Shown one piece after another: positions 1 to 7,144 of a DNA stretch of 24,513 bases (positions are counted from its first letter, which is position 1; each line of letters opens with the position of its first letter). The stretch is taken from positions 1 through 24,513 of the forward strand of contig PEZH01000042.1 of the NCBI GenBank assembly GCA_002774085.1, in the 5' to 3' direction. The notes under the pieces were generated by a model. That model saw nothing but the letters and a program-made list of their open reading frames with translations, made no database searches and was not told where the DNA came from. Made by a program: the position numbers and the translations under genes. The stretch comes from Candidatus Shapirobacteria bacterium CG09_land_8_20_14_0_10_38_17 (GTDB lineage: Bacteria; Patescibacteriota; Microgenomatia; 0-14-0-10-38-17).

Positions 1-60
1 TGTAACAATGTATTTTTACTTTTGACTTTTTAATTTTTAACTTGTTTCCATTCTATCAAA

Positions 61-1440
61 ATGAACCAATCTATTCCAGAAAAAATCAAAAAAAATATTC
101 CCCATAAAGCCTTGGACGTCTTTAATAAATTCACCAAGGTAGGTCTTGAAATTTATCTTGTCGGTGGAGCGGTGCGCGATCTATTATTGGGACAAAAAAA
201 TATTGTTGATTTGGATTTTACCACCAATGCCACTCCTAAAAAAATTCAATCCCTATTTTTCAAAAGTTTTTATGACAATCAATACGGCACCGTCAAAGTC
301 CCCTACAAAAAAGATGTCATTGAAATCACCACTTACCGATCAGAAAAAGAATATACTGACTTTCGTCACCCCAATCAGGTAACCTGGGGGAAAACTATTG
401 AAGAAGATTTGTCCCGTCGCGACTTTACTGTTAACGCCATTGCCTTAGGCCCAAATAAAAAACCAAAGACCAAAGACCAACAACCAACAATCAAATTAAT
501 TGACTCATTCAACGGGCAAAAAGATTTAAAAGATAAAATTATCCGTTGCGTTGGCAATCCCGATAAACGTTTCGGCGAAGACGCCTTAAGAATACTGCGC
601 GCGATTAGATTGGCCATTAAATTGGAATTTGAAATTGAACCAAAAACCTTCACCGCTCTAACAAAAAATGTTTCTCTCCTTAACAATATTTCCGGCGAAC
701 GCATCCGTGAAGAATTATTCAAAATTCTGTTGGATAAAAATATTGACCGCGGCTTTCAACTAATGAAAAAAGCTAAAATTTTAGACAAAATTCTCCCGGA
801 AGTAACCAAGGGATATGGTATGAAACAAAAGGGTCACCATCTCTGGAATGTTTGGAAACATTCTGTCCTCACCGTCAAATACTGCCCCTCAATTGATCCT
901 CTCGTCAAATTAGCTGCCCTGCTCCATGATGTCGGTAAGCCGGTTGTGGTTAAAGATATTGACGGCGAACGCACTTTTTATAACCACGAGGTTATCGGTG
1001 CCTCTATTGCCCGCAATATTGGGCAAAGACTACGACTCGCCAATAAAGACTTAGATCGTTTAACCCGCTTAGTCCGCTGGCACCAATTTTCTGTTTCCGA
1101 AAAACAAACTAATAAAGCCGTCAAGCGTTTTATCCGCCATGTTGGTAAAGAAAATATTGATGATATGTTAGATTTGCGTACCGGCGACCGTTTGGGCAGC
1201 GGCGCTAAAGAAACCTCCTGGCGAACTGAAGAATTTAAAAAACGCTTAATTGAGGTACAAAAGCAACCTTTTACGGTGACCGATTTAAAAGTCAACGGCC
1301 GCGATGTGATGAAAATTTTAAAAATTTCTCCCGGCCCCAAAGTTGGCCAAGCCTTAAACGAAATTTTTGAAAAAGTGGATAATGACAAACTGCCCAATGA
1401 AAGGAAAATATTGCTTAAAGAAATAAAACTTTTAAAATAG
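61..1440 (+). CDS. cca: CCA-adding enzyme / polyA polymerase family tRNA nucleotidyltransferase with HD domain
   Basis: This protein (459 aa) is predicted to build or repair the 3' CCA end of tRNAs using CTP and ATP. The class II nucleotidyltransferase head is clear: GGAVRDLLLG at residues 35-44, the metal-binding DLDF at 50-53, and RRDFTVNAIA near 119-128. The RNA-binding head follows, then an HD phosphohydrolase domain with LLHDVGK near residues 286-292, and a C-terminal tRNA-binding region. Length is normal for the HD-containing bacterial form. Between FTVNAIALGP and the conserved LIDSF there is an extra low-complexity stretch of about 15 residues encoded by a 7-bp tandem repeat (about 462-496). 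The gene is convergent with secF with only five bases between stops. No clear Shine-Dalgarno precedes the ATG. The only tRNA gene in the window already encodes CCA, so here the enzyme may serve repair or other tRNAs. Confidence 0.93.
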   Translation: MNQSIPEKIKKNIPHKALDVFNKFTKVGLEIYLVGGAVRDLLLGQKNIVDLDFTTNATPKKIQSLFFKSFYDNQYGTVKVPYKKDVIEITTYRSEKEYTDFRHPNQVTWGKTIEEDLSRRDFTVNAIALGPNKKPKTKDQQPTIKLIDSFNGQKDLKDKIIRCVGNPDKRFGEDALRILRAIRLAIKLEFEIEPKTFTALTKNVSLLNNISGERIREELFKILLDKNIDRGFQLMKKAKILDKILPEVTKGYGMKQKGHHLWNVWKHSVLTVKYCPSIDPLVKLAALLHDVGKPVVVKDIDGERTFYNHEVIGASIARNIGQRLRLANKDLDRLTRLVRWHQFSVSEKQTNKAVKRFIRHVGKENIDDMLDLRTGDRLGSGAKETSWRTEEFKKRLIEVQKQPFTVTDLKVNGRDVMKILKISPGPKVGQALNEIFEKVDNDKLPNERKILLKEIKLLK

Positions 1441-1445
1441 CTAAT

Positions 1446-2315
1446 TTATTTTCTTCTCCCCATTTTTTCAGCCACCACCAGCAGAGGCACAGCCAAAAAG
1501 GTAGAAGAATAGGTGCCCAATATCGTCCCCATCAAAAGAGCGGCAGCAAACCAGCGGATTGTTTCTTCTCCCATTAAAAGAGTCGCCGTTAACATGAAAA
1601 TAATCGTCAGCGAATTATTGATATTACGAACAATAGTATCGGCAATTGCTTTATTGGCAACCGCCTCAATATTTTTTTGAGAAGAAAAGTCGATAGTTTG
1701 CTTCCTAATATAATCAAAAGTCACCACCGTATCATGTACAGAAGCTGACAGAGTAGTCAACGCCGCGGTAATAAATAATGAGTCCACCTGCACACCTAAA
1801 AAATGTCCCAAAAGAGAAAAACTGCCCGCTAAAATTAAATTATCATGAAGCATGGCTAAAATAGCGCCAATGCCAAATTTTTTATTATGAAACCTCCAGG
1901 CAACAAAAAACAAAATAAACAAAATGGCGACGATTAAGGCTGTCAGAGCTTTTTTAAGAAGTTCTTGACCAAAAGTCGGACCAACCATTTCAAAGCGTAA
2001 CTTTTCCGCCCCTTGATATTTTTCTTGCAATCTACTCAAAATTAAATCTCCCTTTTCTTTTCCTTCCTCAATTCTAATTAAAAATGTACTGCTTTTGGTT
2101 TCTTGAATTTGAGAAATATTAATATCATCTTTTCCAAAAATCTCCCAAAGTTTTTGTGTAGAAACATCAGGATCATCAATTTTTATTTCCAAAAGCGAAC
2201 CACCGACAAAATCAAGCGAAGGGACCAAGCCAAAGCGGATCAGTGAAAATACCGATATAACAACCAAAAAACCGGAAATTACAAAGCTGATATAACGGTA
2301 TTTAATAAAATCCAT
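1446..2315 (-). CDS. secF: Protein translocase subunit SecF
   Basis: SecF (289 aa) works with SecD in the membrane to assist the SecYEG channel, using the proton motive force to pull secreted proteins outward. The first membrane helix is near residues 9-28. It is followed by the characteristic DFVGGSLLEI (the family DFxGG motif), a short periplasmic domain, and a C-terminal block of about five membrane helices. That block includes the conserved VHDTVVTFDYIR and the NNSLTIIFML region typical of SecF/SecD transporters. The length is normal. It lies 131 bp downstream of secD in the same direction, the usual secD-secF order. The intervening spacer is AT-rich and contains 7-bp tandem repeats. The ORF ends five bases from the convergent cca gene. 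Confidence 0.95.
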   Translation of the reverse strand: MDFIKYRYISFVISGFLVVISVFSLIRFGLVPSLDFVGGSLLEIKIDDPDVSTQKLWEIFGKDDINISQIQETKSSTFLIRIEEGKEKGDLILSRLQEKYQGAEKLRFEMVGPTFGQELLKKALTALIVAILFILFFVAWRFHNKKFGIGAILAMLHDNLILAGSFSLLGHFLGVQVDSLFITAALTTLSASVHDTVVTFDYIRKQTIDFSSQKNIEAVANKAIADTIVRNINNSLTIIFMLTATLLMGEETIRWFAAALLMGTILGTYSSTFLAVPLLVVAEKMGRRK

Positions 2316-2446
2316 AAATAAAAATTCCTAATTACTAATTTCTAATTACTAATCAATGTCTAATGATAAAATGACCAATGTTTAAAAATTAAAAAATTAG
2401 AAATTTAAAATTGATTAAAAATTAAGAATTAAAAATTTTAGAAATT
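2316..2446. repeat. AT-rich secD-secF spacer with 7-bp tandem repeat
   Basis: Positions 2328-2355 read as four near-identical 7-mers (CTAATTA, CTAATTT, CTAATTA, CTAATCA). The rest is AT-rich with several AAAATTAA-type words. No gene is seen. The unit length matches other spacers in the window, for example 6504-6531. Confidence 0.6.
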
Positions 2447-3757
2447 CTATTTATTCTTCCTAGCTAACACCCTTATCAACGTCCTTGTCACCACCACACC
2501 GGTAAATAATGAGATTATCACCCCCAACCCCAAAGTCAGGGCAAAACCGCGTATCATTCCTGCCATGGGGAAAAAGCTCCACTCAAACGGGTTAAACAAA
2601 ACAAAAGCGGTTATTATCGTGCAAATATTAGCATCGCGAATTGAATCCCAGGCTCTCCCAAAAGCTAATTCCCGAGCAATGGAAAACTCCTTACCGGTAC
2701 GCAATTCTTCCCTCATTCTTTCAAAAATTAAAATATTAGCATCCACCGCCATTCCCACCGAAAGGATAAACCCGGCAATCCCTGGCAAAGTTAGGGTAAT
2801 GGGAATCAAACGATAAAAAGTAAGGCTGATTAAACCATAGATAATCAGGGATAAATTAGCAAAAAATCCCAATTTTCCATAATAAGCAATCATAAAAAAC
2901 ATCACGCCAAAAAGGCCAACTAAACCTGCCTGGACACTCCGCCTCACCGCCACCTGTCCTAAAGTAGCCTCTACAGTCCGTTGTTCAACTAACTTAACCG
3001 CCACCGGCAATGCCCCCGCGTTAAGCTGAGCCGCCATTTTTTTAGCCTCCTCAAGAGCAAAATCTCCCCGTATTATTGCCTTACCTTCTCTTATCGGCTC
3101 CTCAACTTTAGGAAAAGAAAGAGGAACTTCGTCTAAAAAAATAGCCAAAATTTTACCCACATTTTCTTCGGTAAGATGAGCAAATTTTTCTTTTCCCTCG
3201 TCGGTAAAATCCAAAGTAATCACCGGCTGGTTGGTATCGGGATCAAAATCAATCCCCGCCGACCGCAAATCAGCCCCGGTCAGACCAGTGGGTAAAAATC
3301 CGGCGGCGGCATCGGTAGCTTCTTTTTGCTGACGAAAATCTAAAACAGCCGTTTGGCCAATCAAGGTAATCGCCTCATCGACATCTTTCACCCCCGCCAG
3401 TTCCACAATCAACCGCAAATCTTCTCCACTCCTACTGGCTTGCACCAAAGTCTCACTTAAACCATACATATCCACTCGCCGCTGAATATTCTCCCGCAAT
3501 CCCCCAATTACTTTTTCTCTCCCCTCATTAGACAAAGATTGAGTATCGGCTTCAAAAACCAAATGACTGCCGCCGGCTAAATCCAAACCATAATGCAAAG
3601 GAAATTTAGTGGAAATTGGCTGGGGAATTTTAATCTCGTAATCAATCGCTAATTTTCCCAATGAAAATCTCAAAGGAATAACTGCGGGCAAGTTAAAATA
3701 CAAACAAAGCAAACTTAAAACAAAAATAAAAATAAACAGATTTTTAGGATTTTTCAT
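2447..3757 (-). CDS. secD: Protein translocase subunit SecD
   Basis: SecD (436 aa) is the partner of SecF in the SecDF complex that aids late steps of Sec export. An N-terminal membrane helix covers residues 6-26. The conserved GLDLAGGSHLVFEAD lies at about 57-71. The periplasmic P1 region follows, with IGQTAVLDFR near the middle and ITLDFTDEGKEKF later. The C-terminal five-helix block carries the conserved GMAVDANILIFERMREE and FGRAWDSIRDANICTIITAFVLF segments. The length is typical for the compact SecD of low-GC bacteria. Its start overlaps the end of the upstream AbrB-like gene by 14 bp, so the two are very likely cotranscribed and translationally coupled. Confidence 0.95.
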   Translation of the reverse strand: MKNPKNLFIFIFVLSLLCLYFNLPAVIPLRFSLGKLAIDYEIKIPQPISTKFPLHYGLDLAGGSHLVFEADTQSLSNEGREKVIGGLRENIQRRVDMYGLSETLVQASRSGEDLRLIVELAGVKDVDEAITLIGQTAVLDFRQQKEATDAAAGFLPTGLTGADLRSAGIDFDPDTNQPVITLDFTDEGKEKFAHLTEENVGKILAIFLDEVPLSFPKVEEPIREGKAIIRGDFALEEAKKMAAQLNAGALPVAVKLVEQRTVEATLGQVAVRRSVQAGLVGLFGVMFFMIAYYGKLGFFANLSLIIYGLISLTFYRLIPITLTLPGIAGFILSVGMAVDANILIFERMREELRTGKEFSIARELAFGRAWDSIRDANICTIITAFVLFNPFEWSFFPMAGMIRGFALTLGLGVIISLFTGVVVTRTLIRVLARKNK

Positions 3758-3932
3758 AATGGAGAGGTAATTGGCGAGCCGGGGAAAATTGGCAACTCAT
3801 TTTACCTTGCTCTAAATTGGTTTTCACTAAAACAATATCGCCTACTTTACCCCCTATCTCTTTTAAAAAACGAGCCGGAATAGTCACCACGGCACTATTG
3901 CCGGTTTTCATTATTTTTTGAGACCTCTTCAT
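3744..3932 (-). CDS. AbrB/SpoVT-like swapped-hairpin DNA-binding protein
   Basis: This small protein (62 aa) has the pattern of an AbrB/MazE-type swapped-hairpin domain. The core KTGNSAVVTIPARFLKEIG at residues 9-27 is followed by KVGDIVLVKTN, in line with the family pattern GNS..VxIPxxxxxxxxxxxGDxV. Such proteins bind DNA as dimers and act as transition-state regulators or as antitoxins. No toxin gene sits next to it; instead its 3' end overlaps the secD start by 14 bp. It could be an autoregulator of the secDF operon or an orphan antitoxin-like gene. An alternative start at Met8 would leave the domain intact. The 70-bp spacer upstream contains a CAATNNAA-type octamer repeat. Confidence 0.75.
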   Translation of the reverse strand: MKRSQKIMKTGNSAVVTIPARFLKEIGGKVGDIVLVKTNLEQGKMSCQFSPARQLPLHYEKS

Positions 3933-4002
3933 TCGTTACCAATCATTAATCACTGATTCAACAATGTAACAATTCAACAATATAACAGTGTATCTCTATT
4001 TA

Positions 4003-4581
4003 TCATTCCACCAATTGCCTCTCACTCCCTAAAACCATAAATTTAGGTTGTATTAAGACTCCCGTTAAAAATGGATCTCTTCCGTTTAATCGAAAACGAA
4101 ATTCCTTCTCATCCATAACCGTATAATTTATCTCTTCCCCACGCTCTTCCTCTTCCTTCCTAACCAAAACAGCTAATTCCGGTAAGATCACCCGACCAAC
4201 AATAAAAATATCTATCTCTTCGCTATCTTTTTTGGGTAATCTTTCGACAAAACGTTGACTAAAAAACACCACCCGAATTTTTCCTAAACGACTTCTATAT
4301 TTAATAATCTGCTTCCCTAAACCGACTCTCTTGACTATCATTGCCATCAACGGCTCGTAAAAAGAATAATGAGGATTAAGAAAATAATAAATCCGATTAC
4401 CTCGCTTCTCTGAATGAAGAACTCTCCCTTTTTGTAAATTCTGCAGTTCTCGCCTAACAGCGTTAATCTGTTCATCTATCTTCCGAACTAATTGCCGACC
4501 ATAGAACATTCCCTGAGGATGGCTAAAAAACTCTTCCAATAATTTTACTCTAACCTTAGAAATAAAAAGATGACGAAGCAT
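4003..4581 (-). CDS. Winged-helix protein fused to a degenerate nucleotidyltransferase-like domain
   Basis: The protein has 192 residues. Residues 1-75 look like a winged helix: a start typical of ArsR/MarR-like domains (ISKVRVKLLEEFFSHP), YGRQLVRKIDEQINAVRREL as helix-turn-helix, and EKRGNRIYYFLN as the wing. The C-terminal half resembles minimal nucleotidyltransferases: FFSQRF lies in the place of the hG[GS] motif and EEIDIFIVG corresponds to the DxDLLIVG strand. The hG[GS] motif is lost and only one Asp of the acidic pair is obvious, so catalysis is doubtful. Proteins of this design are common in CPR genomes, often of unknown role. It begins nine bases after the DUF3048 gene and is probably in the same operon. 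It could be a transcription regulator with a nucleotide-sensing remnant. Confidence 0.7.
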   Translation of the reverse strand: MLRHLFISKVRVKLLEEFFSHPQGMFYGRQLVRKIDEQINAVRRELQNLQKGRVLHSEKRGNRIYYFLNPHYSFYEPLMAMIVKRVGLGKQIIKYRSRLGKIRVVFFSQRFVERLPKKDSEEIDIFIVGRVILPELAVLVRKEEEERGEEINYTVMDEKEFRFRLNGRDPFLTGVLIQPKFMVLGSERQLVE

Positions 4582-4590
4582 TAGTTTATA

Positions 4591-5799
4591 TCAATAGGCA
4601 ACTTTGTTACCGGCAGGTAAAACTTCAATCCAGATTTGTCCTCGATTAAAACGAATCTCCCGACCACTACCATCAAAAAAGCGTGTCCGCGCGAGACGAC
4701 TTTCCTTCTTCCATGTCCCCTTAATCACCTGACCGTCCTGAAAGACAATCGCCTGTCCAGAGCCAGTTGTTTGATAAATAAGATGCTTATGTTCGTCAAC
4801 CGACCCCTGTTCCCGAGCAAACTGAACTACTACCACTTTAGCAGTTAGCTGTTGATCTGATAAAAAATCCTTATGAGGTTGACCGCCATTAAGTCGCTCA
4901 TAAATATTCTTTTCCTTATTATATTGCCAAGAGACATCATACGCTGATTGGCTATTCCAAAAAGAAAACTTAGGTGATATTTCGCCCCGATCATTAAGAT
5001 TAGCTTCCTCTTTAAAGGGCCAAGATCGGAAATTCTCATCCCAAGAATTACCGGTTTTTTGAGTCTTATTAGTCAATCCTCTCTGAGCCGCTATTTCCCA
5101 AAGGTTAAAATTATTGCAGTACAACGTATGTTCTGTTGCTCGAGTCTGACCGGTTCGCTCCGGTTCCCGTCGACAGGCAGTATATGGCAACGCAAATTGA
5201 TCCATATCACCCCATGAGCCTTTGTCTTTCCAGCCATATTCGCTAATCTGGCATAAAGCTTTAGCGTCTTCATAAACAGTAGAATCGTTACACTGACCAG
5301 CACCACCCACATGATTATAAAGAGGATAATCGCCATATTCCGATGCCCAATCTAAAAAATAAGTCCGCGCTGAACGTACCGGACCAATATTATAAGGTTC
5401 CAAACTGCCTGCTGCCGCCCCGCAGTAAAAAACAGCTAAAAATCGAGTTATTCCCCCCTCAGCGACCGCTTCATAAATAATATCCGCCTGAGATAATCCC
5501 GATTGAGGACGCGATTCTTGATGATTTTCTATCATTACCGTTAAAGGCCGTCTCTTTTCCCAAACCTCTCGTTCTGCCTTAGTAAAATAGGCACCATTTA
5601 GAGAACATTCTTGATCGCGTGGCCCACTGGTATCTAAAACAAAACGACCGCCTTCACTCTCCTCATCCCCGGGTAAAGGAGAAATAATTTGAGAATTACC
5701 TTGCCCCCAAAAATTATAAGCCGCATAAGAAACTCCGGTACTAAACAAATAAACAATTACGGCGGCAATAATTAAAATATTTCTTTTCTCTTTAATCAT
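4591..5799 (-). CDS. DUF3048 domain-containing, membrane-anchored extracytoplasmic protein
   Basis: The protein has 402 residues. One N-terminal hydrophobic segment (about residues 8-27) acts as a signal anchor, so the rest is likely outside the membrane. The DUF3048 signature is clear: RRPLTVMIENHQESRPQSGL near 84-103, then ADIIYEAVAEGGITRFLAVF and the GPVRSARTYFLDWASEYG block, as in the YerB lipoprotein family. The C-terminal part includes VVVVQFA and a GxGxAIVFQDGQVIKGTW segment typical of the second half of the family. The biochemical function of the family is not settled. Its ATG overlaps the stop of the DUF4446 gene by four bases (ATGA), indicating translational coupling. There is no lipobox cysteine near the N-terminus, unlike YerB. 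Confidence 0.88.
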   Translation of the reverse strand: MIKEKRNILIIAAVIVYLFSTGVSYAAYNFWGQGNSQIISPLPGDEESEGGRFVLDTSGPRDQECSLNGAYFTKAEREVWEKRRPLTVMIENHQESRPQSGLSQADIIYEAVAEGGITRFLAVFYCGAAAGSLEPYNIGPVRSARTYFLDWASEYGDYPLYNHVGGAGQCNDSTVYEDAKALCQISEYGWKDKGSWGDMDQFALPYTACRREPERTGQTRATEHTLYCNNFNLWEIAAQRGLTNKTQKTGNSWDENFRSWPFKEEANLNDRGEISPKFSFWNSQSAYDVSWQYNKEKNIYERLNGGQPHKDFLSDQQLTAKVVVVQFAREQGSVDEHKHLIYQTTGSGQAIVFQDGQVIKGTWKKESRLARTRFFDGSGREIRFNRGQIWIEVLPAGNKVAY

Positions 5800-6266
5800 T
5801 TTTTAGCTTTCAAAATTGCTTCTTCCTCTTCATTAGAAAAAGAAGATTTCTTTCCTTCTCCCTTTTTAACTATTTTAGCATAAATTCTTGTCCCTTCTCT
5901 GCTATGAAAACTAGAAATTACTAGACCATCATTATTACCATCCAACAATGCTAACGAAAAACTTTGATTGCCTCCCGTTTCCGAAAAGGGGTTAAAACGA
6001 ACCAAACCCACTTTTTGAATAGAAAAATAGCTCTCTTTTTGTAATAGTTTAACCAGTTCTTCAACTTTATTAATCTGAAGGCTGTTTTTCTTTACCCCTC
6101 CCACTGCCTGCTCTAAAATTTTAGTAAAACTTTCCCGCTTCGCTCCCACCGTTAAGCGCCGATAGTGAACAATCGCTATTAATAAAATAAAAGTTAAAAT
6201 CGCCAACCAGCTAAAAACTATGCCCATCAAGGAATAATCACTAAAACCAGAAATCAATTCCGTCAT
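5796..6266 (-). CDS. DUF4446 family single-pass membrane protein
   Basis: The protein has 156 residues. A single hydrophobic segment (about residues 15-36) is followed by a coiled or helical stretch and a small beta-rich domain with FNPFSETGGNQSFSLALLD and NGLVISSFHSRE-like words. This is the DUF4446 pattern: F-x-P-F-x-x-x-G-x-x-x-S-F-x-x-x-L-L-D, then a GxVxSSxHxR motif. The function is unknown, and the family often sits in short operons in Firmicutes and CPR. It is the first gene of the DUF4446-DUF3048-wHTH group. A strong promoter (TTGACA, 18 bp, TACAAT) ends eight bases before its ATG, so the transcript is predicted to be nearly leaderless. Confidence 0.85.
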   Translation of the reverse strand: MTELISGFSDYSLMGIVFSWLAILTFILLIAIVHYRRLTVGAKRESFTKILEQAVGGVKKNSLQINKVEELVKLLQKESYFSIQKVGLVRFNPFSETGGNQSFSLALLDGNNDGLVISSFHSREGTRIYAKIVKKGEGKKSSFSNEEEEAILKAKK

Positions 6267-6274
6267 TACATTTT

Positions 6275-6304
6275 ATTGTATCCTCTCCTAATTATCAATG
6301 TCAA
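6275..6304 (-). promoter_or_regulatory. Sigma-70-type promoter of the DUF4446 operon
   Basis: On the minus strand TTGACA (6299-6304) and TACAAT (6275-6280) are 18 bp apart. The expected transcription start, seven bases after the -10, is near 6268. The ATG is at 6266, so no ribosome binding site can be present in the message. Confidence 0.8.
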
Positions 6305-6549
6305 TAGAAAATAAAGATATATTGTTATATTGCTAAATTGTTACATTGTTAAAAATTTAAGAATAGGGGGATATGGGAGATAAGAGAAATAGGAGAGAAA
6401 AAAGAAATAAGAATAAGACAGATAGAACAAATAAGACGAATAGGACATATAAAACGGGATTGCCACGTCTCCCCGCCAAGATAGGGATCCTCGCAATGAC
6501 GATTAATCACTAATCACTTATCATTAATCACTTTATTTTCATTTAGCAT
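6305..6549. repeat. Intergenic repeat region between divergent promoters
   Basis: No gene is visible. In order it holds an inverted copy of the CAATNNAA octamer repeat (about 6316-6352), a purine-rich strand from about 6360 to 6455 built from AAATAAGA/AGATAGGA-like words, an imperfect palindromic element that begins ATTGCCACG and ends CTCGCAATGACG (6462-6501), and a 7-bp tandem repeat TAATCAC, TAATCAC, TTATCAT, TAATCAC (6504-6531). Confidence 0.6.
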
Positions 6550-6578
6550 TTGCTTATCTTCCCTTCATCGTTTAATAT
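6550..6578 (+). promoter_or_regulatory. Promoter of the 86-aa membrane protein gene
   Basis: TTGCTT (6550-6555), a 17-bp spacer and TAATAT (6573-6578). The expected start is about 6585 and the ATG is at 6587, again giving an almost leaderless message. The -35 TTGCTT and 17-bp spacing are the same as in the rnpB promoter. Confidence 0.7.
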
Positions 6579-6586
6579 ATAGGCGT

Positions 6587-6847
6587 ATGCCTAAAAAAAG
6601 AAAAACAAGAAAAGACAAAATCATTGCTGGTTTAAAAAGAGAATTGGCTAAAAAACCACTGATCATTCCCAAAACCGTTCCTGCTCACAACATCCCGAAA
6701 GTAAAAAAATTACCTAAATTAAGCCCCATTTCTACTAATGATAACAACCAGAATAGTCCTTATCTTAAAAAGGACTTGACAAAAAGCTTAATCTTAGCCA
6801 TAATTGTAATTGGTTTTGAGCTGGTGGTATACTGGCGACTAAAGTAA
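6587..6847 (+). CDS. Small basic protein with C-terminal membrane helix
   Basis: The protein has 86 residues and I do not recognise its family. The N-terminal 30 residues are very basic (KKRKTRKDK, then GLKRELAKK). The middle is proline-rich and probably disordered. Residues about 66-83 form one hydrophobic helix (ILAIIVIGFELVVYW), leaving two or three residues at the C-terminus, as in tail-anchored proteins. The basic side would face the cytoplasm and could contact nucleic acid or the membrane. It has its own promoter and starts almost at the predicted transcription start. A DUF5679 gene follows 67 bases downstream, so the two probably share a transcript. Evidence for coding is the good promoter geometry and clear domain-like layout, not homology. 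Confidence 0.7.
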   Translation: MPKKRKTRKDKIIAGLKRELAKKPLIIPKTVPAHNIPKVKKLPKLSPISTNDNNQNSPYLKKDLTKSLILAIIVIGFELVVYWRLK

Positions 6848-6914
6848 TTTTAGATTTAGCACTACAAATTTAAAACTTATTGATCTGCTGCCCAAAGGGG
6901 GGTGAAAATAAAAT

Positions 6915-7058
6915 ATGAATTTTTACTGTGTAAAGTGTCGCGCTAAAAAAGAGGTAAACGACTATGAAACCGTTACCTGGAAAAACGGCCGTCGCGCCGC
7001 CAAAGCGGTATGCCCCAATTGTGGCACGGCGATGTATCGTGTTTTACCTCAAAAGTAA
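6915..7058 (+). CDS. DUF5679 family small zinc-ribbon-like protein
   Basis: A 47-residue protein with two CxxC knuckles: CVKC at residues 5-8 and CPNC at 33-36, separated by KNGRRAAKA. This matches DUF5679, a short family often found in CPR bacteria and actinobacteria. Four cysteines predict a bound zinc. The function is unknown; a nucleic-acid or ribosome-associated role is a guess. Unlike most neighbours it has a good Shine-Dalgarno, AAAGGGGGGTG at 6894-6904, ten bases before the ATG. This fits a downstream gene in a transcript that starts at the 86-aa gene. A hairpin terminator begins 17 bases after the stop. Confidence 0.85.
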   Translation: MNFYCVKCRAKKEVNDYETVTWKNGRRAAKAVCPNCGTAMYRVLPQK

Positions 7059-7075
7059 AACATTTCAAAATTTCC

Positions 7076-7113
7076 AAAAAACTCACTTTCACTTAAGAAG
7101 GAGTGGGTTTTTT
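7076..7113 (+). terminator. Rho-independent terminator after the DUF5679 gene
   Basis: The arms AAAAAACTCACT and AGTGGGTTTTTT pair with one G-T wobble around a loop of about 14 bases, followed by a run of T. The A-tract on the 5' side means it may also stop transcripts on the minus strand coming from yifB, whose stop is 32 bases away. Confidence 0.8.
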
Positions 7114-7144
7114 GGTGTTTAATTACCCTTTAAGCAAATGTTGA

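Noticed and set aside
1..60. Promoter for cca
   Set aside because: The sequence is AT-rich with several weak hexamers but no pair has acceptable spacing and match.
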